Positions 26,121-33,900 of a stretch of DNA of 64,000 bases are shown here, in pieces. Origin of the DNA: Streptomyces sp. NBC_00236 (GTDB lineage Bacteria; Actinomycetota; Actinomycetes; Streptomycetales; Streptomycetaceae); the NCBI RefSeq assembly GCF_036195045.1, contig NZ_CP108100.1, forward strand, positions 7,874,001-7,938,000, in the 5' to 3' direction. How positions within the stretch are numbered: position 1 is the stretch's first letter; each line of letters opens with the position of its first letter. The notes under the pieces were generated by a model. That model saw only the letters and a program-made list of their open reading frames with translations, was not told the origin of the DNA and searched no databases. A program made the position numbers and the translations under genes.

Positions 26121-27119
26121 TCAGGAGGCGATCGCCATGTCGAAGAGGTGGACGTTCCCGTTGGCGGGCAGCACCACGAACTCGACCGTCCTGGACGGGT
26201 CCAGCGCGATGGAATGGGCGAACACGCGGTACTTCACCGTGGCGTTGCCGTACCCGTCCGGCCGGTTGCGTCCGTCCGTCGACGCGACCAGGGTCGCGCC
26301 GTGGGCGTCGACCGGGTCGAACGACCAGTTGGGGAAGCCGAACGACCCCGTGGTGGACGTGCCGTCGGTGTAGTAGACGGTGGCCTTGCCGGTGGCACCG
26401 CTCCCGACGCCCGAGCCGAGGAAGACCAGCTTCGACCCCTGGCCGGCCAGGGAGACGGCCTGCCCGGCACTCGCCACGTTGTCCTTCGTGCCGGCCGGCA
26501 CGTCCGGCCACGTCAGGCCGGCGCCCAGCGCGTCGACCTTCGCTCCGGGTGTCAGACCGACCGCGGCGAGCCTCTGCGCCGAGAAGCTGTTGCCCTCGCC
26601 GTCGTAGTTCCCGGCCGTCGTGGCGGACTCGTCGGTGATCGCCACTCCGTTGTACGCCGCCGCGAGGTTCGCCTGCGGTGAGCCGGAGCGATCGGTCCGG
26701 ATGCCCGTGGCCGTACCGAGGCCGTCGCCGCCCTGGTACGTGGCCGTCGCCGTGAACGTACGGATCACGAACCCGGACCGCTTCTCCGGCACCTGGATGT
26801 GGAACGTCGCGGTGGCCGAGGCACCCGTCGCGAAGGAGCCGGACACGCTCTGCACGGACGGCTGGACCGCCCATCCGACCGGCCCGGCGAACGACACCTT
26901 GAGCGAACGAAGGCGCTCCGCCGCGGAGTTCCTCACCGTGACCTTCACCGTCGAGATGACCGGCCCGTCGAGGTCGACGGGAGAGACGGTCACCTCGGTC
27001 TGCGACTCGGCGGCCGCGGCCGGCGGCGCGGGCGCGGCGGAGGCGGCCTGCGCGGGAACGAACAGGACCGCCGCCGCCACGGCGGCTCTGAGCGGGTTGA
27101 TCAGTCGGGCCGTTCTCAT
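26121..27119 (-). CDS. Secreted NEW3-domain protein
   Basis: 332 residues with a signal peptide of about 29 residues (ends QAASA). Next comes a NEW3-like Ig fold (about 40-135; VTVRNSAAERLRSLKVSFAGP, ATATFHIQVPE), found in extracellular glycosidases. The C-terminal domain (about 150-332) resembles the carbohydrate-associated modules downstream of NEW3 in secreted actinobacterial proteins (SAQRLAAVGLTPGAKVDALG, TVYYTDGTSTTGSFGFPNW). No catalytic residues are evident, so a glycan-binding role is inferred. GAGGAG precedes the ATG, and the gene is 23 bases after the GH109-like gene, so they form an operon. Confidence 0.78.
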   Translation of the reverse strand: MRTARLINPLRAAVAAAVLFVPAQAASAAPAPPAAAAESQTEVTVSPVDLDGPVISTVKVTVRNSAAERLRSLKVSFAGPVGWAVQPSVQSVSGSFATGASATATFHIQVPEKRSGFVIRTFTATATYQGGDGLGTATGIRTDRSGSPQANLAAAYNGVAITDESATTAGNYDGEGNSFSAQRLAAVGLTPGAKVDALGAGLTWPDVPAGTKDNVASAGQAVSLAGQGSKLVFLGSGVGSGATGKATVYYTDGTSTTGSFGFPNWSFDPVDAHGATLVASTDGRNRPDGYGNATVKYRVFAHSIALDPSRTVEFVVLPANGNVHLFDMAIAS

Positions 27120-27142
27120 GGTGTGCTCCTCGGGCTGGAAGG

Positions 27143-28594
27143 TCATGGGGCGACGGGGGGCATCTCGGTGGTGCGCGAGTCGAGTCCCATGCGCAGGTTG
27201 ACCCAGGAGCCACGGGTGAAGTCCGGGATCTCCACCGGACGCCCCTGGGCGGCCAGGGACTTGACGCTCAGCGGAACCGCCGAGCACCACGAGGCGGAGT
27301 CGTACACGTCGATGTCGGGGACGAGCCCGGCCCGCATCAGCTGGACCGTGCGCCACTGCAGGACGTAGTCCATGCCGCCGTGGCCGCCGTTCTCGGCCTC
27401 GTCACCGAGCTCCTTCCAGAGCCAGTGGTCGAACTCCTTGCGGTACGTCTCGAAGTCGCGCCAGGTGTCGCCGCTGTGGTCCGGCTCGAAGTAGACGCGC
27501 GCGTCGGTCGTCGACGTGCCCGCGTAGTCCTCGAAGATGCCCCGGCTGCCGACCAGCGAGTTGATCCGGCTGTACGGACGGGGTGCGCTCACGGCGTGCT
27601 CGGCCCGGATCGTCCGGCCGTTCGCCGTCCGGATCTGACAGGTGACCAGGTCGCCGTTGATGTACGTCTCGTTCCAGGACGGGTGGGACTTCGGCATGAA
27701 GCGCTCGCGGTAGTCGGCGAGCCCCTTCGGCGCCGTCGCGGTGGCCGACAGCGTCGTCATCCGGTCGCCGCGGTTGATGTCCATCGCGGCGGCGATGGGC
27801 GCCAGCCCGTGCATGGGGTAGAAGGACGCGGTGGAGCGGGTGTGCCACAGCCGGCGCCAGGAGTCGGTGTAATAGGTGTCGGAGAAGAGCAGCGCGCGCA
27901 GGTCGTGGAGGTAGCCGCCGTGACCGTTGGTCAGCTCGCCGAACACACCCTCGTGACCCATCTTGAGCATGGCCAGCTCGTTGCGGCCGTAGCTGCAATT
28001 CTCCGACAGCATCAGGTTCTTGCGGGTGCGCTCCGAGGTGTTCACGAGGTCCCAGAGCTCGTCGAGCTCGGTCGCGATGGGGAGCTCGACGATGACGTGC
28101 TTGCCGGCCAGGAGCGCGGCCTTGCCCTGCTCGTAGTGGAACTCCCAGGGCGTGGCGATGTAGACGAGATCGATGTCGTCGCGCTTGAGCATCTCGGCGT
28201 AACTGCCGTCGGAGCCGCCGAACTCCCGAGGGCGCGGCTTTCCGGCTGTGACGAGCCGGTCGGCGGTGCGCTGGGCGCGGTCGGCGCGGATGTCGCAGAC
28301 CGCGGTGACGACGCAGCCGGGGATCACGGACCAGCCGGTGGTCATCCCGGAGCCCCGGTTGCCGAGCCCGATCACCCCGACGCGCACGGTCTCGTGGGGC
28401 TCGAAGGGGACGTTGACCATGGACTTCTGACCCGCTGCACGGCGGGGCACGGCGCTCTCGGTGAGCAGGGAGGCGGCGGCGGAACCGGGAGCGGCCGACG
28501 CCGATGCGGCCGATCCGAGTCCGACGGCGAGCGCTCCGGTGGCCAGTGTTCCTCCCAGGACCAAACGGCGTGAGACTTCAGGGATTTCAGGCAT
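27143..28594 (-). CDS. Secreted GH109-like glycosidase (Gfo/Idh/MocA fold)
   Basis: 483 residues. The N-terminus has a twin-arginine signal (SRRLVLGG at about 8-15, then a hydrophobic stretch). The mature part has an NAD-binding Rossmann domain (VGVIGLGNRGSGMTTGW, VCDIRADRAQRTADRL) and a C-terminal oxidoreductase-like domain with YPMHGLAPIAAAMDINRGDRM. GNRGSG, the HGLAP segment and the Tat signal together point to family GH109, where NAD is a tightly bound cofactor for hydrolysing alpha-N-acetylgalactosaminides. Tat export fits a cofactor-bearing enzyme. Otherwise it could be another exported oxidoreductase of the superfamily. Confidence 0.85.
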   Translation of the reverse strand: MPEIPEVSRRLVLGGTLATGALAVGLGSAASASAAPGSAAASLLTESAVPRRAAGQKSMVNVPFEPHETVRVGVIGLGNRGSGMTTGWSVIPGCVVTAVCDIRADRAQRTADRLVTAGKPRPREFGGSDGSYAEMLKRDDIDLVYIATPWEFHYEQGKAALLAGKHVIVELPIATELDELWDLVNTSERTRKNLMLSENCSYGRNELAMLKMGHEGVFGELTNGHGGYLHDLRALLFSDTYYTDSWRRLWHTRSTASFYPMHGLAPIAAAMDINRGDRMTTLSATATAPKGLADYRERFMPKSHPSWNETYINGDLVTCQIRTANGRTIRAEHAVSAPRPYSRINSLVGSRGIFEDYAGTSTTDARVYFEPDHSGDTWRDFETYRKEFDHWLWKELGDEAENGGHGGMDYVLQWRTVQLMRAGLVPDIDVYDSASWCSAVPLSVKSLAAQGRPVEIPDFTRGSWVNLRMGLDSRTTEMPPVAP

Positions 28595-28903
28595 GCGACA
28601 ACGCTCCTCGTTACGCGACCGGCATCACTGGCGGGGTCGACTCTCGCGGGAACGACAGTGACATGTCAAGAGTTGTTCACCGTCACCGACTTTCGAGCAT
28701 TAGCAAGCATGCGGCATGTCAGAGTGGTTCCGGTGGCCGGTGGAATGCCTCCGGGACGGGATCGGCTGTTCCTCCCGCCCGGCTCGTCGCGCGGCCGGGG
28801 CACACGTCCGGTCGCCGGCCCCATTCCCGGCAGGGAATTGCCGGTACTCCGTGCCCGGCGCAGGATCTTGTCAGAAGCGATCCACCGGGCAAGGAGTTCA
28901 GAC
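28595..28903. other. Divergent intergenic region with a 10-bp palindrome
   Basis: 309 bp between the GH109-like gene (leftward) and the NTF2-like gene (rightward). TGACATGTCA at 28659-28668 is a perfect 10-bp palindrome 65 bp before the GH109-like start and a candidate operator. The stretch 28670-28720 is unusually AT-rich for this genome and may hold promoters. No gene seen. Confidence 0.5.
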
Positions 28904-29326
28904 ATGACCGATATCGACCCTCAGGACCTGGCCGACCGATACATCGCCCAGTGGGTGGTGCCGGAGGCCGGCGAACGCCGCGCAGCCATCGAGCAGCTGT
29001 GGGCCGAGGACGGCACCCACTTCCTGCAACCACCGGTGGAGATGCGGGAGATCGCGGCAGGACTTGGCTTCGACCACTCGACCTTGCAGGCCCAGGGCAT
29101 CGACGCGTTCGAGACCCGAGTAGCACGCAGCCACGAACAGTTCGTCAAGGAGGCGGGCCTCACCTTCCGTTCGAGCAACGACGCCGTACGCCTGCACGAC
29201 ATGGTCAAGTTCACCTGGCAGACGGTGTCCACCGGCACCGGCGAAGTGATCGGTGGCGGACTGGAGATCCTGATCCTCGACGAGCACGACCGGATCAAGG
29301 CCGACTACATGTTCCCGGGGGCCTGA
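28904..29326 (+). CDS. NTF2-like (SnoaL-type) fold protein
   Basis: 140-residue protein that fits the nuclear transport factor 2-like fold: DLADRYIAQWVVPEAGERRAA helix, the WAEDGTHFLQPP strand, VRLHDMVKFTWQ and the closing ILILDEHDRIKADYMF. Members include small hydrolases, isomerases and binding proteins; no catalytic residue can be assigned. ATG at 28904 is preceded by AAGGAG at a seven-base distance. Its last 22 bases overlap the end of the convergent regulator gene. Confidence 0.75.
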   Translation: MTDIDPQDLADRYIAQWVVPEAGERRAAIEQLWAEDGTHFLQPPVEMREIAAGLGFDHSTLQAQGIDAFETRVARSHEQFVKEAGLTFRSSNDAVRLHDMVKFTWQTVSTGTGEVIGGGLEILILDEHDRIKADYMFPGA

Positions 29327-30069
29327 TCCGCCAACCGGGCCGCCGCCGCGAGGGCTTCTGCCGTCTCCTGATCGGCCGGCAGGAACGCCTCCAGTTTCAG
29401 CTCGGCGAGCGTCACGTCGACGGCGGTGGCGAAGGTCGTCACCGTCGTCATCAGGCGCAAGTCGCCGAACGGCGAACACAGGTGGAGCGGAACCGCGAAT
29501 CCGAGCTGCCCGGCGGACGGCTCCAGACCGGGCACATACCCGGAGAGCTCGTCGCGCAGGTCCCCCAGGTGACCGAGGCCGGCCAGGATGTGGCGCGCCC
29601 ATTCCGCAAGGTTACGGATACGGGGAGCCACCCCGTCGGGGTGAAGGGCGAGTCGGTAGACGTTCCGGCCGGGGCCGACCAGCTCAGGAGCCGCGCCCTC
29701 CGTGATCAGACCGAAGGCGGAGTTCGCGGCGATCAGGTCGCCCGTCCGGTCCACGACGATGGCGGGACAGGGCAGATGGCCGCGCAGAATGCCATCGATC
29801 GCCGCCCGCACAGGGGCCAGCTCCGGGCCGTCGAGCGAACTCTCCGCGTAAGCGGGCGCGTACCCGGCCGCCAGCAGCAGTTCGTTGCGTTCGCGCAGCG
29901 GCAGCTCCAGCGACTCGGCCAGCCGCACGACCATGGTCCGGCCGGGAGCGGACCTGCCTGATTCGATGAAACTGAGGTGGCGCTGAGTCGTGCCCGCGCG
30001 CAGCGCCAGGTCGAGCTGGCTGAGACGGAGACGGGTGCGGCGGTCGCGTAACGCGCGGGGGAAGTCCAC
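29305..30069 (-). CDS. XRE-family regulator with MmyB-like ligand domain
   Basis: 254 residues. N-terminal XRE helix-turn-helix (about 10-65: LRLSQLDLALRAGTTQRHLSFIESGRSAPGRTMV) followed by an MmyB-type PAS-like domain (about 100-240; IVVDRTGDLIAANSAFGLI), which in this family can bind a fatty acid-like ligand. GTG start at 30069. Its 3' end overlaps that of the NTF2-like gene; this convergent pairing is often seen with MmyB-type regulators and a small enzyme. Confidence 0.88.
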   Translation of the reverse strand: MDFPRALRDRRTRLRLSQLDLALRAGTTQRHLSFIESGRSAPGRTMVVRLAESLELPLRERNELLLAAGYAPAYAESSLDGPELAPVRAAIDGILRGHLPCPAIVVDRTGDLIAANSAFGLITEGAAPELVGPGRNVYRLALHPDGVAPRIRNLAEWARHILAGLGHLGDLRDELSGYVPGLEPSAGQLGFAVPLHLCSPFGDLRLMTTVTTFATAVDVTLAELKLEAFLPADQETAEALAAAARLADQAPGNM

Positions 30070-30304
30070 GGGCCCGTTGTACCGGTGCCGGAGGATTCAG
30101 GTCCATTCCCCCGAGGGAATGAGCCGCGGTCCCGGCGTGCGCGCGTGGGCCCGTTCGTACCGTCCGGCTGCCCCAAGAGGCAGTGCCGGATGCCCCTGGC
30201 CCGTCAGGGGTGGCCTGGACGGGGCAGGGACGCGGCCGAGAACGTGGGAGACCGGCAGCAGGGCGTGGTGCGCGCGCCCACGACGGTGCGCCAGGGAGAC
30301 GGCG

Positions 30305-31084
30305 ATGAACGCACAGGACCACAGCCAGCGGTACGAACAGGACCACCACGGTCCGACGCGGGAGAGCGAGCACGAGCATCTTCACGGCGAGGCCTCCGCG
30401 GCCTCGGACACCCACCACGTCTTCCGGGCGGCGGCCACCGGCCGGGCGGACGTGCTCGGAACGGCCGGTATGGGCGTGCTCCAGCGGAGCGTCGGCAACG
30501 CCGCGCTCGGCCCCATGATCCAGCGCTCCAGGGCCGGAACACCGGAACAGTCCGACGACGAGCCGAGGTCGCCCGTCCACGACGTCATCTCCTCCGGCGG
30601 CGGCGCCCCCCTGGACACCGAGACCCGGACGGACCTCGAGGCCCGGATGGGAGCGGACTTCTCCGACGTGCGCATCCACAACGACTCCTCGGCCCACGAG
30701 TCGGCGAAGGGCGTCGGTGCGCACGCCTACACCGTGGGCAACAACGTGGTCTTCCAACGCGACGCGTACGACCCGTCCTCACCTCAGGGCCGGACGACGC
30801 TGGCCCACGAGCTGACCCATGTGATCCAGCAGCGCAGCGGCCCGGTGGAGGGCACGGAGGCCCCCGGAGGCATCCGGGTCAGCGACCCCTCGGACCGTTT
30901 CGAGCGGGAGGCCGTGACCAATGCGGACCGGGTCCTTTCGGATCCCGCTCCGGCCGCCGCTCCGGCCGTGCAGCGGGCGGCCACGGAGGACGAGGACGAG
31001 CAGCCGGCCGATGTGCAGGGCTCGTTCGTCCAGCGGGCGCAGGAGAAGAGCGCCGAGGAGGAGGAAGAGGCACCACCGGCCTGA
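30305..31084 (+). CDS. DUF4157 protein with HELTH zincin motif (eCIS-associated)
   Basis: 259 residues. An acidic N-terminus is followed by GVLQRSVGNAALGPMIQRS (about 58-74), then the DUF4157 domain (about 90-180; LDTETRTDLEARMGADFSDVRIH, AYTVGNNVVFQRDAY, TLAHELTHVIQQ). HELTH (168-172) is the HExxH zinc-protease motif. DUF4157 proteins are among the most frequent companions of extracellular contractile injection systems and are thought to be cargo or cargo-processing proteins. The C-terminus is acidic with two further VQR motifs. It marks the left end of the eCIS locus. Confidence 0.9.
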   Translation: MNAQDHSQRYEQDHHGPTRESEHEHLHGEASAASDTHHVFRAAATGRADVLGTAGMGVLQRSVGNAALGPMIQRSRAGTPEQSDDEPRSPVHDVISSGGGAPLDTETRTDLEARMGADFSDVRIHNDSSAHESAKGVGAHAYTVGNNVVFQRDAYDPSSPQGRTTLAHELTHVIQQRSGPVEGTEAPGGIRVSDPSDRFEREAVTNADRVLSDPAPAAAPAVQRAATEDEDEQPADVQGSFVQRAQEKSAEEEEEAPPA

Positions 31085-31120
31085 GCGTGTCCGCCTTTGT
31101 CCGGTGGGTGGGGGTGGGGT

Positions 31121-31382
31121 CCCTCCGGGGAGACTCCTCAAAAATGGCGTGTGCACCCGACGACGAACAGGTACCCGGGTCGTACGCCATTTTCTGCGGG
31201 GACTCCCCTGCACGCCCCCACCCGGCATCGACCGCGTCTGCACGCCGGTGGGACTGCTGCCGCAGACGCAAGGCGGCCGGTCCGGGGCCGTGCAGGGGAG
31301 TCCCCGCAGGACGACGAACGGATACCGGGGTCCGCTGCGTGGGACTGGAAACGTTCGTCGTTTGAGGAGACGCCCCGGAGGG
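31121..31382. repeat. 262-bp nested inverted repeat with internal hairpins
   Basis: Outer arms 31121-31142 and 31361-31382 match in inverted orientation at 19 of 22 bases. Inner arms 31194-31214 and 31289-31309 form a perfect 21-bp inverted repeat. Between outer and inner arms sit two further hairpins: AAAATGGCG with CGCCATTTT (31141-31149/31185-31193) and ACGACGAACG with CGTTCGTCGT (31311-31320/31352-31361). The hairpin interiors also share a direct repeat beginning GACGACGAAC. It does not encode a credible protein. It may be a mobile non-coding repeat (REP/MITE-like) or a structured RNA. Confidence 0.8.
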
Positions 31383-31436
31383 GCACCGGACCCCACCGCC
31401 GGGCAACGGCGCACCGGGGCGGGGGACCCGCACCCA

Positions 31437-31457
31437 TCAAGCCCGTCCGGCGCTTGA
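31437..31457. repeat. Short interspersed palindrome of the Streptomyces TCAAGCCCGTCCGGC type
   Basis: Imperfect palindrome with arms TCAAGC and GCTTGA around CCCGTCCGG, 35 bases from the membrane protein gene's 3' end. Sequences of this kind are common in intergenic gaps of Streptomyces genomes; here it may act as a terminator for the convergent gene. Confidence 0.55.
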
Positions 31458-31491
31458 GGACGGAACCCCGCACCCCGCACCCCGCACCCCG

Positions 31492-32880
31492 TCAGCCGTC
31501 GGCCCGCATCGTGCCGCCCAGGAACAGCGACTCCGAGCACCGCGCAGGCGTCCGGGCGCCCACCGGCTTGCCCACCTTCCGGCAGTCGATCGTCATGGTG
31601 ACCTTCCCACCCGCCGGGACGAGGATCGGCGTCACGAAGTGGTAGTCGGAGTCACGGAAGTTCTCCAGCCCGAGACTCAGCACACTCGAGTTCGTGCCGG
31701 CCGAGATGACGACTGTCCCTGCGTCACCCTGCGGGTTCTGCACGACGATGTCGGTCAGCTGGAAGGTGTGGCCCTTCGGCACCTGGAGGGCGGTCGCGGC
31801 GTTCGTCCCGCCGCCCACCGAGTCCCTGACCCGGACCTGCGCACTCGTCGGAGTGGCCGCCCCGTCGTCCGTCCCCGCCCCCGCACTGGCCCCCGCCTCC
31901 GCCTCCGCGGACGGGCTCGGCGTGGGCGTCGAGGCGCCGGCGCCCGCATCCGCCCCTGCGGTGTCACCGGCCCCGCCGTCGGCGCCCGCCCCCGCCGTAT
32001 CGCCTCCGTTCGGTGCCTCGCTCTTGTCGGCCGCGGCTGCGGAACGTACCGCCTCGGGTGTGACCGCTTCCCGCGCCGCGGACTTCACGGCCGGACGCAG
32101 CAGCGCGTACCAGATGCCGGCCAGGGCGATCAGCAGGACGGCGGCCGTGACGAGTGCCCGGGGCAGCCAGCGCGGCAGCAGCGGTTCCTGCTGGTAGGAG
32201 CCGTCGACGAGCACCGGCGCCACGGGTTCCTCGCCCTCGGCCACCTGGGTGGCGGCGAAGACCTGGAAGGGATGCGTCACCGGCGTGCCGCGCCACATCC
32301 GCTTCGCGGGCCTTACCCGCAGTCTGCCGAACTCCGCCTGGCCGGGCCCCACCTGGAGTTCGGCCACGTCGAACGCGACGCGGGCGAGCTCGGTGCCCGG
32401 CTGCGCGCCCAACCGGACGGTGACCGGCGTGTTGCCCCGGTTGTCCACAGCGAGCTGGTGCCGTCCGCGGCGAGAGCCGTGCGAGCTGCGCGGCACCAGT
32501 TCCGCCGTCGTGGCCGTGAACGGCAGCACTGTCACCCGGCCTTCCGGCACCACCGTCCGGTCCTGTTCACCGGTGGGCACCACCCGGATCCCGAACGGTG
32601 TCTCTCCGGCAGGCACGGTCGCATCCCGGGGCGGGCGCAGCATGAGCGAGACGGTCCGGGTGTCGCCCGGATACAGCGACAGCACGGCAGGCTCCACCGA
32701 CGACCAGGCAGCGCACGCACCGACCACCTCGAAGCGGTACTCCTCGACCGTGGCGCCGGAGTTCCGGACCTGTAGGGGGACAGCCGTCTCCTCGCCCGGT
32801 GCGGCGCTGACGGACGATGCGTCGAGACTTGCCGTGAGACTCATATGGCGGACTGTAGAGTCGTCGGAGCCGTCGGACAT
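31492..32880 (-). CDS. Single-pass membrane protein with Ig-like domains (eCIS-associated, CisA-like candidate)
   Basis: 462 residues. Two Ig-like beta domains (about 13-120 and 125-230; VPLQVRNSGATVEEYRFEV, LAVDNRGNTPVTVRLGAQP) precede one transmembrane helix (about 241-261). An Ala/Gly/Pro-rich linker (about 275-350) and a C-terminal beta domain with two cysteines (about 355-462) follow. No signal peptide is visible, so the N-terminal half is probably cytoplasmic and the C-terminal part outside. A membrane protein, CisA, encoded in the Streptomyces coelicolor CIS locus links the injection particle to the membrane. The layout here would fit such a role, but I cannot confirm homology. Start ATG 32880 is chosen over 32844; neither has a strong ribosome site. 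Confidence 0.7.
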   Translation of the reverse strand: MSDGSDDSTVRHMSLTASLDASSVSAAPGEETAVPLQVRNSGATVEEYRFEVVGACAAWSSVEPAVLSLYPGDTRTVSLMLRPPRDATVPAGETPFGIRVVPTGEQDRTVVPEGRVTVLPFTATTAELVPRSSHGSRRGRHQLAVDNRGNTPVTVRLGAQPGTELARVAFDVAELQVGPGQAEFGRLRVRPAKRMWRGTPVTHPFQVFAATQVAEGEEPVAPVLVDGSYQQEPLLPRWLPRALVTAAVLLIALAGIWYALLRPAVKSAAREAVTPEAVRSAAAADKSEAPNGGDTAGAGADGGAGDTAGADAGAGASTPTPSPSAEAEAGASAGAGTDDGAATPTSAQVRVRDSVGGGTNAATALQVPKGHTFQLTDIVVQNPQGDAGTVVISAGTNSSVLSLGLENFRDSDYHFVTPILVPAGGKVTMTIDCRKVGKPVGARTPARCSESLFLGGTMRADG

Positions 32881-32965
32881 TGGCCTCGAAGGAACACTTT
32901 CGGGCAGATCCCATGCCCCTGACACCCTTTTAGTTTTCTCTTCAGCAAACAAGGGCATCTTCTGA

Positions 32966-32988
32966 CCGCCTCATGACCAATGAGGCGG
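32966..32988. promoter_or_regulatory. Palindromic operator candidate between divergent eCIS genes
   Basis: CCGCCTCAT-GACCA-ATGAGGCGG, a perfect 9-bp inverted repeat with a five-base spacer, in the 175-bp gap between the membrane protein (leftward) and the LuxR-type regulator (rightward). A cluster regulator could bind here; a hairpin role is less likely because it is upstream of both genes. Confidence 0.6.
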
Positions 32989-33055
32989 ACGAGAACGGCT
33001 GCGAGGCGTGTGCTTGTAGTGGCCTTCCAGCTGTTGCCCAAGGGGGAGCATCGGC

Positions 33056-33691
33056 ATGGAACGCATGGAACGCACCACGGTCGCGTTACGGGCCCAGGAT
33101 CCGATCTCGCAGGCCGGAGTGGCCAGCCAGCTGAGGACCCGTCCCGAGGTCAACGTAGTGGAATGGGGCGAGGACGAATTTGCCCCCGAAGTCGTTGTCA
33201 TGGTCGTGGACACGGTGGACGAGGACGTGCTCACGATGCTGCGTCACGTTCAGCGCACCAGCGACTCGCGCACGGTGCTGGTCACCACGGAGATCGACGA
33301 ACAGAAGCTGGTGAGTGCGGCGGAGTGCGGGGTCGTCGGGGTGATCAGGCGGGCGCAGTCGACGCCCGAACACCTGGTGCACGTCATCGAGACGGTGGCG
33401 CGGGGCGAGGGCCACCTGCCCTCCGACCTGCTGGGCAGGCTCCTCGCCGAGGTGGGGCGGCTCCAGGGCCAGGTGCTCGGGCCGCGCGGACTGCACTTCA
33501 CCGGACTCGCGGCACGCGAGGTGGACGTGCTGCGGCTGGTGGCCGAGGGGTACGACACCGCGGACATCGCCACGAAACTCGCCTACTCCGAACGCACGAT
33601 CAAGAACGTGCTGCATTCGGTGATGACCCGACTCCAGTTGCGGAACCGGTCGCACGCGGTGGCGTACGCCCTGCGGCAGGGACTGATCTGA
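33056..33691 (+). CDS. LuxR/NarL-type regulator of the eCIS locus, with TTA codon
   Basis: 211 residues. N-terminal degenerate receiver-like domain (about 8-125) with MVVD as the possible phosphate-acceptor strand, and a C-terminal LuxR HTH (about 140-205: LAAREVDVLRLVAEGYDTADIATKLAYSERTIKNVLHSVMTRL). Codon 11 is TTA (33086-33088), rare in Streptomyces and read by the bldA tRNA, so its translation is expected to be tied to development. ATG at 33056 with GGGGGAG ahead. LuxR-type regulators of this kind are found in Streptomyces CIS loci. Confidence 0.9.
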   Translation: MERMERTTVALRAQDPISQAGVASQLRTRPEVNVVEWGEDEFAPEVVVMVVDTVDEDVLTMLRHVQRTSDSRTVLVTTEIDEQKLVSAAECGVVGVIRRAQSTPEHLVHVIETVARGEGHLPSDLLGRLLAEVGRLQGQVLGPRGLHFTGLAAREVDVLRLVAEGYDTADIATKLAYSERTIKNVLHSVMTRLQLRNRSHAVAYALRQGLI

Positions 33692-33774
33692 GGGCTCACC
33701 CGGCCCTCCCACGGTCCTCGGCCACCCCTTCCCGGCCCGGGCCGCGGTGGGAGCCGGGTGGGCTGTAACGCGGG

Positions 33775-33792
33775 GCTGCCCCAAAGGGCAGC
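33775..33792. terminator. Hairpin in the gap after the LuxR gene
   Basis: GCTGCCC-CAAA-GGGCAGC, seven-base-pair stem, 84 bases after the regulator stop and before the next gene. Possible terminator. Confidence 0.45.
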
Positions 33793-33900
33793 GTCGGCTT
33801 CCCGGGGAAGTGACTCGCCTCCCGCTGCGCGGTACGGGCAGCTGCGGGATGGTGTCGGCGCTGTTCTTCGGTGGAGACACGGGCGCGGGGGAGTGATTCG

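Noticed and set aside
31121..31382. CRISPR array
   Set aside because: The repeats are inverted and nested, not regularly spaced direct repeats, and no cas genes are present.
31121..31382. Intact insertion sequence with terminal inverted repeats
   Set aside because: The arms enclose no transposase gene and the interior is only about 220 bp.
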